Assembly: GCF_905171765.1 (NCBI RefSeq)
Contig: NC_053398.1
Location: forward strand, 52,443,160-52,507,159
Source of the DNA: Bufo bufo
Taxonomy: Eukaryota > Chordata > Amphibia > Anura > Bufonidae
DNA length: 64,000 bases
Reading direction: 5' to 3'
Both the position numbers and the translations under genes were made by a program. How positions within the stretch are numbered: the first letter of the stretch is position 1; every line of letters begins with the position of its first letter. A model generated the notes under the pieces. That model was not told the origin of the DNA and did no database searches. It saw only the letters and a list, made by a program, of their open reading frames with translations. Positions 33,401-43,330 of the stretch are shown piece after piece.

Positions 33401-34783
33401 TCTCCAATCGAAAGTCGGATTATGCTTCTGGAGCCAGGGGTACCCCAAGACCACCGAGTAGTGTGGAGACGAAATAACCTGGAGGCAGACCGACTCTCTG
33501 TGAACGGCACCAATGGCTATCCCCACTGGAAGGGTCTCATGAGTCACGTGTGGCGGCAGAAGGGGTCTGCCGTCTATCGCCTCAAGAGCCAGTGGGGAAC
33601 CTCGAGCCTGCAGAGGAATGGAATTGGCGGCAGCGAACACACTATCAATGAACAAACCACCAGCACCAGAGTCCACCAACGCCTGGGTCGTCACTGAGCC
33701 CCCGACCCAGGAGAGGACAACAGTGATCAGTGGTTTGTCAACACGGGAAACCGGGGACGAGGAGACTCCACCCAAGATCTGCCCCCGACAGGATCTCATG
33801 GTACGAGCGTTTCCCGGACGGTTCGGACATGCCAACCGAAAATGCCCACCGAGACCACAGTACATGCATCGGCCCTCGCGTCTCCGGAGTGCCCTCTCCC
33901 CCTCGGACAGGCGAGCAAACCCCAGCTGCATGGGTTCACCCCCAGACGGCGTGGGAGGAGAGGAAGGCACGGGTGGGACAGCAAACGTAGGCACCAATCT
34001 GTTAGAAGACCTCCGCAGGTTCTCCTTAAAGGAAGGTCTCTCCCTGAGTCTGGTGTCAATCAAAATCAGGAAAGAAATAAGAGACTCGAGCTCAACTGGT
34101 AGGTCCTTAGCTGCAACCTCATCCTTCAAGGCATCCGAGAGACCATGAGAGAAAGCAGCGACCAGAGCTTCATTATTCCAGCCCACCTCTGCTGCCAGGG
34201 TACGAAACTCAATGGCGTATTCAGCTACGGATCGTGAACCCTGTCTGATGGACATAAGGAGCTTCGCAGTAGAGGCAGCACGAGCCGGCACATCGAATAC
34301 CTTCCGAAGAGAAGCAACAAAACCGGAAAACTCGGCAACCACCGGATTGTTGTTCTCCCATAAAGGGCTGGCCCAGGCCAAGGCCTTGTCCGAGAGCAGC
34401 GAGATCAAGAAGCCCACCTTTGATCTCTCAGTAGGAAAGGCATGTGGCAGCAACTCGAAATAAATGCCCACCTGGTTAAGGAAACCTCGGCACTGAGTTG
34501 GCTCTCCCCCAAAGCGCTGTGGAAGAGGGGCAGAACCGGTCATACCCCGAAACACCGCAGGCGCAACAACAGGTGTCGGGGTAGACTCTGGCGCAACAAC
34601 CGGAGCGGCAGTAGGAGCGAGCCCAGGAGCGACAACCGACCCATCGGCAACGGGAGCGAAATGAGCCGTGCGTTCAAGCAGGGTTTGCAACGCCACAGCG
34701 AACCGACCCAACAGGTGATCCTGCTGATCAAGTCTGGCAACCAGCGTGGGTAGCGAGGATGGCCCTGTACCGTCAGAATTCAT
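30467..34783 (-). CDS. Gag-pol polyprotein of a chromovirus, 1438 aa, single frame
   Basis: The ATG lies 14 bases inside the 5' LTR and the TGA overlaps the polypurine tract, so the frame fills the interior. Domains in order: gag (1-300) with a CCHC zinc knuckle CMYCGLGGHFRLAC (306-319); aspartic protease with ALVDSGAGG (Asp 371); reverse transcriptase with FTKLDLRAAY and YLDD (680-683); RNase H with VLEVDASETG (Asp about 830); integrase with an HHCC region (about 1015-1056) and the D-D-35-E triad (about Asp 1085, Asp 1145, Glu 1181); C-terminal chromodomain (about 1371-1425, EEYEVSNILDSR, FLVHWRGYG, SWVP). The chromodomain would direct integration to marked chromatin. Gag and pol are fused without a frameshift. 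I see no internal stop and all catalytic residues are present. Confidence 0.96.
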   Translation of the reverse strand: MNSDGTGPSSLPTLVARLDQQDHLLGRFAVALQTLLERTAHFAPVADGSVVAPGLAPTAAPVVAPESTPTPVVAPAVFRGMTGSAPLPQRFGGEPTQCRGFLNQVGIYFELLPHAFPTERSKVGFLISLLSDKALAWASPLWENNNPVVAEFSGFVASLRKVFDVPARAASTAKLLMSIRQGSRSVAEYAIEFRTLAAEVGWNNEALVAAFSHGLSDALKDEVAAKDLPVELESLISFLILIDTRLRERPSFKENLRRSSNRLVPTFAVPPVPSSPPTPSGGEPMQLGFARLSEGERALRRREGRCMYCGLGGHFRLACPNRPGNARTMRSCRGQILGGVSSSPVSRVDKPLITVVLSWVGGSVTTQALVDSGAGGLFIDSVFAAANSIPLQARGSPLALEAIDGRPLLPPHVTHETLPVGIAIGAVHRESVCLQVISSPHYSVVLGYPWLQKHNPTFDWRSVEILSWSPQCGASCIHGSVKLLCTSSDSLLPPEYEEYRDVFDKVRAVALPPHRPYDCAIELQSGAVPPRGKVYPLSVAENEAMEEYVREALSRGHIRKSSSPAGAGFFFVKKKGGELRPCMDYRGLNRITIKNAYPIPLISELFDRLKGATVFTKLDLRAAYNLVRIKAGDEWKTAFNTRTGHYESLVMPFGLCNAPAVFQEFINDVFRDLLQQCVVVYLDDILVYSESMEAHILDVRRVLQRLRENKLFGKLEKCEFHRSQVTFLGYIISAEGFSMDPEKVSAVLQWPQPSGLRSLQRFLGFANYYRKFIRDFSMLAKPLTDLTRKGSNSQVWPLEAIRAFEALKSAFVSAPILSHPNPGLPFVLEVDASETGVGALLSQRRTPEGPLLPCGFYSRKLSSAECNYQIGDRELLAIVQALKEWRHLLEGSVVPVLILTDHKNLTYLSEAKRLTPRQARWALFLSRFNYVVSYLPGSKNIRADALSRQYSELSREESIQTSVIPPNQILAAIRTSLTSPLGEQILAAQSGAPSGRPNGRCFVPEELRTRLLRTYHNSKTAGHPGKNQLSWAVSRLFWWPSLRSDIAAYVAACSVCAQSKSPRHLPLGLLQPIATGERPWSHLGMDFIVDLPASRGHTVILMIVDRFSKMCHCVPLKKLPSAQELATIFAREVFRLHGLPKEIVSDRGSQFVSRFWRAFCSQLGIHLSFSSAYHPQSNGAAERSNQALEQFLRCYVSDHQDNWVDLLPWAEFARNTAVNSSSGTSPFMANYGFQPAVLPEVFSPQDIPAVEDHLSVLRASWVQIQKSLEVSAQRQRFQADRRRAPAPSYQVGDRVWLSTRNLNLRVPTPKLAPRFVGPFRVLRRVNPVAYALALPPGMRISNVFHVSLLKPLVCNRFTSSVPRPRPVQVGNREEYEVSNILDSRLVRGRLQFLVHWRGYGPEERSWVPSADVHAPALLRAFHARFPQKPFCAPRRRGP

Positions 34784-34796
34784 GGCTTGGTCCTAA

Positions 34797-35286
34797 TGTC
34801 ATGGAACCATGAACCAGACGTACAACAAGAGATAAGTGAAAATAGAAGGCTTTATTGAAAATAAAGCTGTAAAGCAAAAGTCCAAACGGATGGTGAAACC
34901 GAGCAGAGTCTTTGCGAAGCCAGAGGTCAGGAACCAGAAGGGTAGTCAGATGAAGCCAGGATCAGGAACCAGCAGGGTAGTCAGACGAAGCCAGGATCAG
35001 GAACCAGCAGGGTAGTCAGACGAAGCCAGGATCAGGAACCAGCAGGGTAGTCAGACGAAGCCAGGATCAGGAACCAGAAGCAGCAGCAGTCTTAGAAGCA
35101 TGTGAACACAAGAGGACCAAGCAAGGAACTGAAGCCACAGACCTCCTATATATATGAGCTAGGCATCCAGCTCCTCCCAGGGGAAGGAGGAGCCGCAGGG
35201 TGGAAGGCTACAAGAAACCCAGGACCCAAGATGGCCGCCAGCACATGTCAAACGAAGGAGAGCAGCAAGCAGGTAAGACCATGACA
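34797..35286 (-). repeat. Gypsy 5' LTR
   Basis: Near-identical partner of 29966-30455, with the same four 35 bp units, TATATATA and AATAAA. It would drive minus-strand transcription of the polyprotein. Confidence 0.95.
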
Positions 35287-35291
35287 ATCCT

Positions 35292-35621
35292 ACATCAGCT
35301 GCAGGCTGAGCCTGTGTCACCGAAGTGCATTTAACCATCAACAGTGTGGTTATTTTTTGGCCATATACTACATCAGGTGCAGGCTGAGCCTGTGTCACCC
35401 AAGTGCATTTAACCATCAATAGTGTGGTTATTTTTTGCTATATCCTACATCAGGGTCAAGCTTTCATCAAGTGCATTTAACTATCAATAGTGTGGTTATT
35501 TTTTGGCCATATACTACATTAGGTGCAGGCTGAGCCTGTGTCACCCAAGTTCATTTAACCCTCAATAGTGTGGTTATTTTTTGGCCATATACTACATCAG
35601 GGGCAAGTTGAGCCTGTCACC
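35292..35621. repeat. ~78 bp tandem repeat in the hAT leader
   Basis: Units contain CAGGCTGAGCCTGTGTCAC, AAGTGCATTTAACCATCAA and GTGTGGTTATTTTTTG. The same unit lies left of the Gypsy insertion at about 29900-29965, so the retroelement landed inside this array. Confidence 0.85.
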
Positions 35622-36262
35622 CAGCGCCTAAAAAATAGGCCTGACATTTCTATTCCTCCAAATCAGTACAGTTTTAGCTGGTCAAGTTATATTTAGTGAC
35701 CGTAAAAGCACAGTTTTTGTTCTGGGTTGAAAAACTATTCCCAAGTTTGCAATTCTCAAAATTAGTAGTTTCTGCTATATCAGGCCTACTTTAAATCTAT
35801 CCTAAAAAGGATATCTTAGATTGAAGGTGCTGATAGTGTCATTCTGAAAAACTTAACACACACGCTACAGTGCAGATACAAGTCTAATTCTGTGATTAAA
35901 GGTATATCTGTCACACAGCGCGTAAAAAATAGGCCTCACATTTCTATTCAACCAAATCTGTACTGTTTTAGCTGGTCAAATTATTTGTAGTGACCGTAAA
36001 AGCACAGTTTTTGTTCTGGGTTGAAAAACTATTCCCAAATTTGCCATTCTCAAAATTAGTAGTTTCTGCTATATCAGGCCTACTTTAAATCTATCCCAAA
36101 AAGGATATCTTAGATTGAAGGTGCTGATAGTGTCATTCTGAAAAACTTAACACACACGCTACAGTGCAGATACAAGTCTAATTCTGTGATTAAAGGTATA
36201 TCTGTCACACAGCGCGTAAAAAATAGGCCTCACATTTATAGTCAACCAAATCTGTCATTACT
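35622..36262. repeat. ~294 bp tandem repeat, two units plus a partial
   Basis: The word CAGCGC(C/G)TAAAAAATAGG recurs at 35622, 35916 and 36210. Units are close copies with a few substitutions. Confidence 0.9.
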
Positions 36263-36397
36263 TGTGTGCCTGTATTAGTGTAATACGGTACCTAAATAGA
36301 TAGCCAGACAGTGTTAGGTGTCTGTAAAAAAAGGCCTGAATTTTAATTCAATACATTGGCCCGAATAATATTTTTCTTATTGTGGTGAACGGTAACA

Positions 36398-39300
36398 ATG
36401 AGGAAAACAACTAGTAAGGGACGCGGACGTGGACATGGTCGTGGTGGTGTTAGTGGACCCTCTGGTGCTGGGAGAGGATGTGGCCGTTCTGCCACAGCCA
36501 CACGTCTTAGTGTACCAACTACCTCAGGTCCCAGTAGCCGCCAGAATTTACAGGGATATTTGGTGGGGCCCAATGCCGTTCTAAGGATGGTAAGGCCTGA
36601 GCAGGTACAGGCATTAGTCAATTGGGTGGCCGACAGTGCATCCAGCACGTTCACATTATCTCCCACCCAGTCTTCTGCAGAAAGCGCACAGATGGCGCAT
36701 AAAAACCAAGCCCATCAGTCTGTCACATCACCCCCATGCATATCAGGGAAACTGTCTGAGCCTCAAGTTATGCAACAGTCTCTTATGCTGTTTGAAGACT
36801 CTGCTGCCAGGGTTTCCCAAGGGCATCCACCTAGCCCTTCCCCAGGGGTGGAAGAGATAGAATGCACTAACGCACAACCACTTATGTTTCCTGATGATCA
36901 GGACATGGGAATACCACCTCAGCACGTCTCTGATGATGACGAAACACAGGTGCCAACTGCTGCGTCTTTCTGCAGTGTGCAGACTGAACAGGAGGTCAGG
37001 GATCAAGACTGGGTGGAAGACGATGCAGGGGACGATGAGGTCCTAGACTCCACATGGAATGAAGGTCGTGCCACTGACTTTCACAGTTCGGAGGAAGAGG
37101 CAGTGGTGAGACCGAGCCAACAGCGTAGCAAAAGACAAAGAGGGAGCAGTGGGCAAAATCAGAACACCCGCCGACAAGAGACTCCGCCTGCTACTGACCA
37201 CCGCCATCTGGGACCGAGCACCCCAAAGGCAGCTTCAAGGAGTTCCCTGGCATGGCACTTCTTTAAACAATGTGCTGACGACAAGACCCAAGTGGTTTGC
37301 ACGCTGTGCCATCAGAGCCTGAAGCGAGGCATTAACGTTCTGAACCTTAGCACAACCTGCATGACCAGGCACCTGCATGCAAAGCATGAACTGCAGTGGA
37401 GTAAACACCTTAAAAACAAAGAAGTCACTCAGGCTCCCCCTGCTACCTCTTCTGCTGCTGCCGCCTCGGCCTCTTCTGCTGCTGCCGCCGCCTCGGCCTC
37501 TTCCTCTGCCTCTGGAGGAACGTTGGCACCTGCCGCCCAGCAAACATGGGATGTACCACCAACACCATCACCTGCGTCACCAAGCATCTCAATCATGTCA
37601 CACGGCAGCGTTCAGCTCTCCATCTCACAAACATTTGAGAGAAAGCGTAAATTCCCACCTAGCCACCCTCGATCCCTGGCCCTGAATGCCAGCATTTCTA
37701 AACTACTGGCCTATGAAATGCTGTCATTTAGGCTGGTGGACACAGACAGCTTCAAACAGCTCATGTCGCTTGCTGTCCCACAGTATGTTGTTCCCAGCCG
37801 GCACTACTTCTCCAAGAGAGCCGTGCCTTCCCTGCACAACCAAGTGTCCGATAAAATCAAGTGTGCACTGCGCAACGCCATCTGTGGCAAGGTCCACCTA
37901 ACCACAGATACGTGGACCAGTAAGCACGGCCAGGGACGCTATATCTCCCTAACTGCACACTGGGTAAATGTAGTGGCGGCTGGGCCCCAGGCGGAGAGCT
38001 GTTTGGCGCACGTCCTTCCGCCGCCAAGGATCGCAGGGCAACATTCTTTGCCTCCTGTCTCCTCCTCCTCCTACTCAGCTTCCTCCTCCTCTTCTTCCAC
38101 CTGCTCATCCAGTCAGCCACACACCTTCACCACCAACTTCAGCACAGCACGGGGTAAACGTCAGCAGGCCATTCTGAAACTCATATGTTTGGGGGACAGG
38201 CCCCACACCGCACAGGAGTTGTGGCGGGGTATAGAACAACAGACCGACGAGTGGTTGCTGCCGGTGAGCCTCAAGCCCGGCCTGGTGGTGTGCGATAATG
38301 GGCTAAATCTCGTTGCAGCTCTGGGACTAGCCGGTTTGACGCACATCCCTTGCCTGGCGCATGTGCTGAATTTGGTGGTGCAGAAGTTCATTCGCAACTA
38401 CCCCAACATGTCAGAGCTGCTGCATAAAGTGCGGGCCGTCTGTTCGCGCTTCCGGCGTTCACACCCTGCTGCTGCACGCCTGTCTGCGCTACAGCGTAAC
38501 TTCGGCCTTCCCGCTCACCGCCTCATATACGATGTGCCCACCAGGTGGAACTCCACCTTGCACATGCTGGACAGACTGTGCGAGCAGCAGCAGGCCATAG
38601 TGGAGTTTCAGCTGCAGCACGCACGGGTCAGTCGCACTGCGGAACAGCACCACTTCACCACCAATGACTGGGCCTCCATGCGAGACCTGTGTGCCCTGTT
38701 TCGAGTACTCCACCAACATGGCCAGTGGCGATGACGCCGTTATCAGCGTTACAATACCACTTCTATGTCTCCTTGAGAAAACACTTAGGGCGATGATGGA
38801 AGAGGAGGTGGCCCAGGAGGAAGAGGAGGAAGAGGGGTCATTTTTAGCACTTTCAGGCCAGTCTCTTCGAAGTGACTCAGAGGGAGGTTTTTTGCAACAC
38901 CAGAGGCCAGGTACAAATGTGGCCAGACAGGGCCCACTACTGGAGGACGAGGAGGACGAGAATGAGGAGGAGGTGGAGGAGGATGAGGATGAAGCATGTT
39001 CACAGCGGGGTGGCACCCAAAGCAGCTCAAGCCCATCACTGGTGCGTGGCTGGGGGGAAACACAGGACGATGACGATACGCCTCCCACAGAGGACAGCTT
39101 GTCCTTACCTCTGGGCAGCCTGGCACACATGAGCGACTACATGCTGCAGTGCCTGCGCAACGACAGCAGAGTTGCCCACATTTTAACGTGTGCGGACTAC
39201 TGGGTTGCCACCCTGCTGGATCCCCGGTACAAAGACAATGTGCCCACCTTACTTCCTACACTGGAGCGTGATAGGAAGATGTGCGAGTACAAGCGCACGT

Positions 39301-39821
39301 TGGTAGACGCGCTACTGAGAGCATTCCCAAATGTCACAGGGGAACCAGTGGAAGCCCAAGGCGAAGGCAGAAGAGGAGCAAGAGGTCGCCAACGCAGCTG
39401 TGTCACGGCCAGCTCCTCTGAGGGCAGGGTTAGCATGGCAGAGATGTGGAAAAGTTTTGTCACCACGCCACAGCTAACTGCACCACCACCTGATACGGAA
39501 CGTGTTAGCAGGAGGCAACATTTCACTAACATGGTGGAACAGTACCTGTGCACACCCCTCCACGTACTGACTGATGGTTCGGCCCCATTCAACTTCTGGG
39601 TCTCCAAATTGTCCACGTGGCCAGAGCTAGCCTTTTATGCCTTGGAGGTGCTGGCCTGCCCGGCGGCCAGCGTTTTGTCTGAACGTGTATTCAGCACGGC
39701 AGGGGGCGTCATTACAGACAAACGCAGCCGCCTGTCTACAGCCAATGTGGACAAGCTGACGTTCATAAAAATGAACCAGGCATGGATCCCACAGGACCTG
39801 TCCATCCCTTGTGCAGATTAG
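36398..39821 (+). pseudogene. hAT transposase with BED zinc finger, one frameshift
   Basis: Two long frames, 36398-38734 and 38664-39821, join near 38700, where a small deletion shifts the frame (after CALFR in the first, at EYSTNM in the second). The N-terminus is Gly/Arg-rich (residues 8-30). An acidic region precedes a BED zinc finger (about 284-334, CTLC and RHLHAKH). The RNase H-like catalytic core includes TTDTWTSKHGQGR, VVCDNGLNLV and LAHVLNLVVQ, and the C-terminal dimerisation region contains ACPAASVLSERVFSTAGG and LTFIKMN. Repetitive Ser/Ala and Glu/Asp tracts break it up. Apart from the frameshift the gene looks complete, so loss of function is recent. It would bind the GAACCCGAAC-rich ends. 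Confidence 0.92.
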
Positions 39822-39959
39822 ACATTAACTACCTCCCCTTAACAATATATTATTGTACTCCAGGGCACTTCCTCATTCAATCCTATTTTTATTTTCATTT
39901 TACCATTATATTGCGGTGCAACCCAAAGTTGAATGAACCTCTCCTCTGTCTGGGTGCCG

Positions 39960-42325
39960 GGGCCTAAATGTGTGACAGTGGCCTGTTCCAGTGGTGGGTG
40001 ACGTGAAGCCTGATTCTCAGCTATGACATGAAGACTGATTCTCTGCTGACATGAAGCCTGAATCTCTGTTACGGGACCTCTCTCCTCTGTCTGGGTGCCT
40101 GGGCCTAAATATGTGACAGTGGCCTGTTCCAGTGGTGGGTGACGTGAAGCCTGATTCTCTGCTATGACATGAAGACTGATTATCTGCTGACATGAAGCCT
40201 GAATCTCTGTTATGGGACCTCTCTCCTCTGCCTGGGTGCCTAGGCCTAAATATGTGACAGTGGCCTGTTCCAGTGGTGGGTGACGTGAAGCCTGATTCTC
40301 TGCTATGACATGAAGACTGATTCTCTGCTGACATGAAGCCTGAATCTCTGTTATGGGACCTCTCTCCTCTGCCTGGGTGCCTGGGCCTAAATATGTGACA
40401 GTGGCCTGTTCCAGTGGTGGGTGACGTGAAGCCTGATTCTCTGCTATGACATGAAGACTGATTCTGTGCTGACATGAAGCCAGATTCTCTGTTACGGGAC
40501 CTCTCTCCTCTGTCTGGGTGCCGGGGCCTAAATATGTGACAGTGGCCTGTTCCAGTGGTGGGTGACGTGAAGCCTGATTCTCTGCTATGACATGAAGACT
40601 GATTCTGTGCTGACATGAAGCCAGATTCTCTGTTACGGGACCTCTCTCCTCTGTCTGGGTGCCAGGGCCTAAATGTGTGACAGTGGCCTGTTCCAGTGGT
40701 GGGTGACGTGAAGCCTGATTCTCTGCTATGACATGAAGACTGATTCTGTGCTGACATGAAGCCAGATTCTCTGTTACGGGACCTCTCTCCTCTGTCTGGG
40801 TGCCTGGGCCTAAATATGTGACAGTGGCCTGTTCCAGTGGTGGGTGACGTGAAGCCTGATTCTCTGCTATGACATGAAGACTGATTCTCTGCTGACATGA
40901 AGCCTGAATCTCTGTTATGGGACCTCTCTCCTCTGCCTGGGTGACTGGGCCTAAATATGTGACAGTGGCCTGTTCCAGTGGTGGGTGACGTGAAGCCTGA
41001 TTCTCTGCTATGACATGAAGACTGATTCTCTGCTGACATGAAGCCTGAATCTCTGTAATGGGACCTCTCTCCTCTGCCTGGGTCTAAATATGTGACAGTG
41101 GCCTGTTCCAGTGGTGGGTGATGTGAAGCCTGATTCTCTGCTATGACATGAAGACTGATTCTCTGCTGACATGAAGCCTGAATCTCTGTTATGGGACCTC
41201 TCTCCTCTGCCTGGGTGCCTGGGCCTAAATATGTGACAGTGGCCTGTTCCAGTGGTGGGTGACGTGAAGCCTGATTCTCTGCTATGACATGAAGACTGAT
41301 TCTCTGCTGACATGAAGCCTGAATCTCTGCTATGGGACCTCTCTCCTCTGTCTGGGTGCCTGGGCCTAAATATGTGACAGTGGCCTGTTCCAGTGGTGGG
41401 TGACGTGAAGCCTGATTCTCTGCTATGACATGAAGACTGATTCTCTGCTGACATGAAGCCTGAATCTCTGTTATGGGACCTCTCTCCTCTGCCTGGGTGA
41501 CTGGGCCTAAATATGTGACAGTGGCCTGTTCCAGTGGTGGGTGACGTGAAGCCTGATTCTCTGCTATGACATGAAGACTGATTCTCTGCTGACATGAAGC
41601 CTGAATCTCTGTAATGGGACCTCTCTCCTCTGCCTGGGTCTAAATATGTGACAGTGGCCTGTTCCAGTGGTGGGTGATGTGAAGCCTGATTCTCTGCTAT
41701 GACATGAAGACTGATTCTCTGCTGACATGAAGCCTGAATCTCTGTTATGGGACCTCTCTCCTCTGCCTGGGTGCCTGGGCCTAAATATGTGACAGTGGCC
41801 TGTTCCAGTGGTGGGTGACGTGAAGCCTGATTCTCTGCTATGACATGAAGACTGATTCTCTGCTGACATGAAGCCTGAATCTCTGCTATGGGACCTCTCT
41901 CCTCTGTCTGGGTGCCTGGGCCTAAATATGTGACAGTGGCCTGTTCCAGTGGTGGGTGTCATGAAGCCTGATTCTCTGCTATCACATGCAGACTGATTCT
42001 CTGCTGACATGAAGCCAGATTCTCTGTTACGGGACCTCTCTCCTCTGCCTGGGTGCCTGGGCCTAAATATCTGACAATGGACTGTTCCAGTGTTGGGTGA
42101 CGTAAAGCCTGATTCTCTGCTATGACATGCAGACTGATTCTCTGCTGACATGAAGCCAGATTCTCTGTTACGGGACCTCTCTCCTCTGCCTGGGTGCCGG
42201 GGCCTAAATATATGACAATGGACTGTTACAGTGGTGGGTGACGTGAAGCCAGATTCTCTGCTATGGCATGAAGACTGATTCTCTGCTGACGTGAAGCCAG
42301 ATTCTCTGCTATGGGACCTCTCTCC
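39960..42325. repeat. 141 bp minisatellite at the hAT 3' side, ~16 copies, higher-order
   Basis: The word GGGACCTCTCTCCTCTG recurs every ~141 bp (for example 40072, 40214, 40355, 40496). Because 141 is divisible by three, the minus strand stays open for hundreds of codons. Two blocks, 41008-41563 and 41564-42119, are near-copies of a 556 bp higher-order unit, each with the same shortened monomer (GGGTCTAAAT). Confidence 0.92.
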
Positions 42326-42610
42326 AATTGATATTGGTTTATTTTTATATATTTTATTTTTATTTTAATTCATTTCCCTATCCACATTTGTTTGCAGGGG
42401 ATTTACCTACATGTTGCTGCCTTTTGCAGCCCTCTAGCTCTTTCCTGGGCTGTTTTACAGCCTTTTTAGTGCCGAAAAGTTCGGGTCCCCATTGACTTCA
42501 ATGGGGTTCGGGTTCAAGTTCGGGTCGGGTTCGGATCCCGAACCCGAACATTTCTGGGAAGTTCGGCCGAACTTCTCGAACCCGAACATCCAGGTGTTCG
42601 CTCAACTCTA

Positions 42611-42618
42611 CTCAAATG
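42611..42618. repeat. Target-site duplication of the hAT element, right copy
   Basis: CTCAAATG, identical to 29388-29395. Confidence 0.95.
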
Positions 42619-43330
42619 GTTACAGTGATGCGTATCCGTGAAGCGTGTCTGTGGAGATTAATCCTGGAACTCAGTCTTTCCGCAATGGTGTAGCAAAGGT
42701 TCCGGAAAATCAGCACAATGTTCCAATATTTAATCCGGAAAATATACTAGGTTACACAATGTAACAGTCAAGCGAATCTCTAATTAGGGCAGCCTTAGGT
42801 CGCAGTGGCAATAGTCCATTAAATATGCAGTGCAGCGGTTAAGCAACAATGTGTGCACATATAATAAAATGTTTTATTACTCACGTACAGACTTAATACC
42901 GTCCTCACCGTGGCGTCCCACGTAGTAGAAATTCGGGATAAGGTACAGTATATCCCTGGGCAGCAGACAAAAAAGCAGCTTAGCTGTTAGGTATGAACCT
43001 GTGGTTTTTCAGGTCCGGCTGTGAGTAGAGCTGCTTGATAATGCTTGCTCTATCCCACTGCAGGTTCCTTAGAGTTCCTTGATTGGAATGAGTGTTCCAC
43101 CTGTCTTTGGTGCAATCACGTCCATAGGTGGCTGCTAGAAGTCGGCTGCTAGAAATCCATGATTCCTTTATCTTTGAAAGCGCTTTCTTTTATCCAACAT
43201 CAAATGGCAAACTGTTGCGTTTTTTTTGTCAGGTCCAATTCATCCACACCAGACGCGTTTCGAAGGTTATCCACCTTCTTCCTCAGTGGCTCTATTGGAT
43301 CTTAGGTTTGTAATCGAATTTTTATTTTGT
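42619..43330 (-). mobile_element. Penelope-like flank into which the hAT inserted
   Basis: Noncoding sequence continuous with 29314-29387 once the hAT is removed. It carries a hammerhead-type motif at 43240-43295 with the CGAAACGCGTCT and CTGAGGA words typical of Penelope terminal regions. No reverse transcriptase is seen here. Confidence 0.55.
43240..43295 (-). ncRNA. Hammerhead ribozyme motif, Penelope type
   Basis: Minus strand: CTGAGGA (43286-43280), stem II GAAGGT/ACCTTC around a short loop, GAAA (43261-43258), CGCG (43257-43254), then TC. CCA and TGG flank the core as stem I. Stem II differs from the motif at 26235-26300 yet pairs fully. Confidence 0.8.

Larger units (their letters stand above)
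29966..35286 (-). mobile_element. Chromodomain Gypsy LTR retrotransposon, 5321 bp, nearly intact
   Basis: LTRs 29966-30455 and 34797-35286 (490 bp each), TG..CA ends, 5 bp duplications ATCCT at 29961-29965 and 35287-35291. By eye the LTRs differ at one base near the TG end (CACGG against CATGG). One full gag-pol frame lies between them on the minus strand. A purine-rich run beside the 3' LTR (complement of 30456-30470) serves as the polypurine tract. The bases after the 5' LTR do not give an obvious primer site beginning TGG, so the priming mode is unclear. Inserted in the ~78 bp repeats of the hAT element. Confidence 0.96.
29396..42610 (+). mobile_element. Large hAT DNA transposon (7.9 kb without its nested Gypsy)
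   Basis: The left end is TAGGGATGAGCGAAC; the right end reversed is TAGAGTTGAGCGAAC. The 8 bp duplication CTCAAATG is exact. Subterminal DNA is rich in GAACCCGAAC words in both orientations, likely transposase binding sites. Internal order: promoter-like leader, ~78 bp repeats (broken by the Gypsy insertion), ~294 bp repeats, the transposase gene, and a 141 bp minisatellite. A reversed relative ends at 5757. The host sequence is a Penelope-like flank that resumes at 42619. Confidence 0.95.

Noticed and set aside
30514..34753. Numerous plus-strand frames across the Gypsy element
   Set aside because: They are antisense shadows of the GC-rich gag-pol gene.
40017..42151. Long minus-strand open frames with a 47-residue repeat as a repeat protein gene
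   Set aside because: They arise because the 141 bp minisatellite unit is divisible by three. There is no recognisable domain, and units with small deletions break the frame without compensation.
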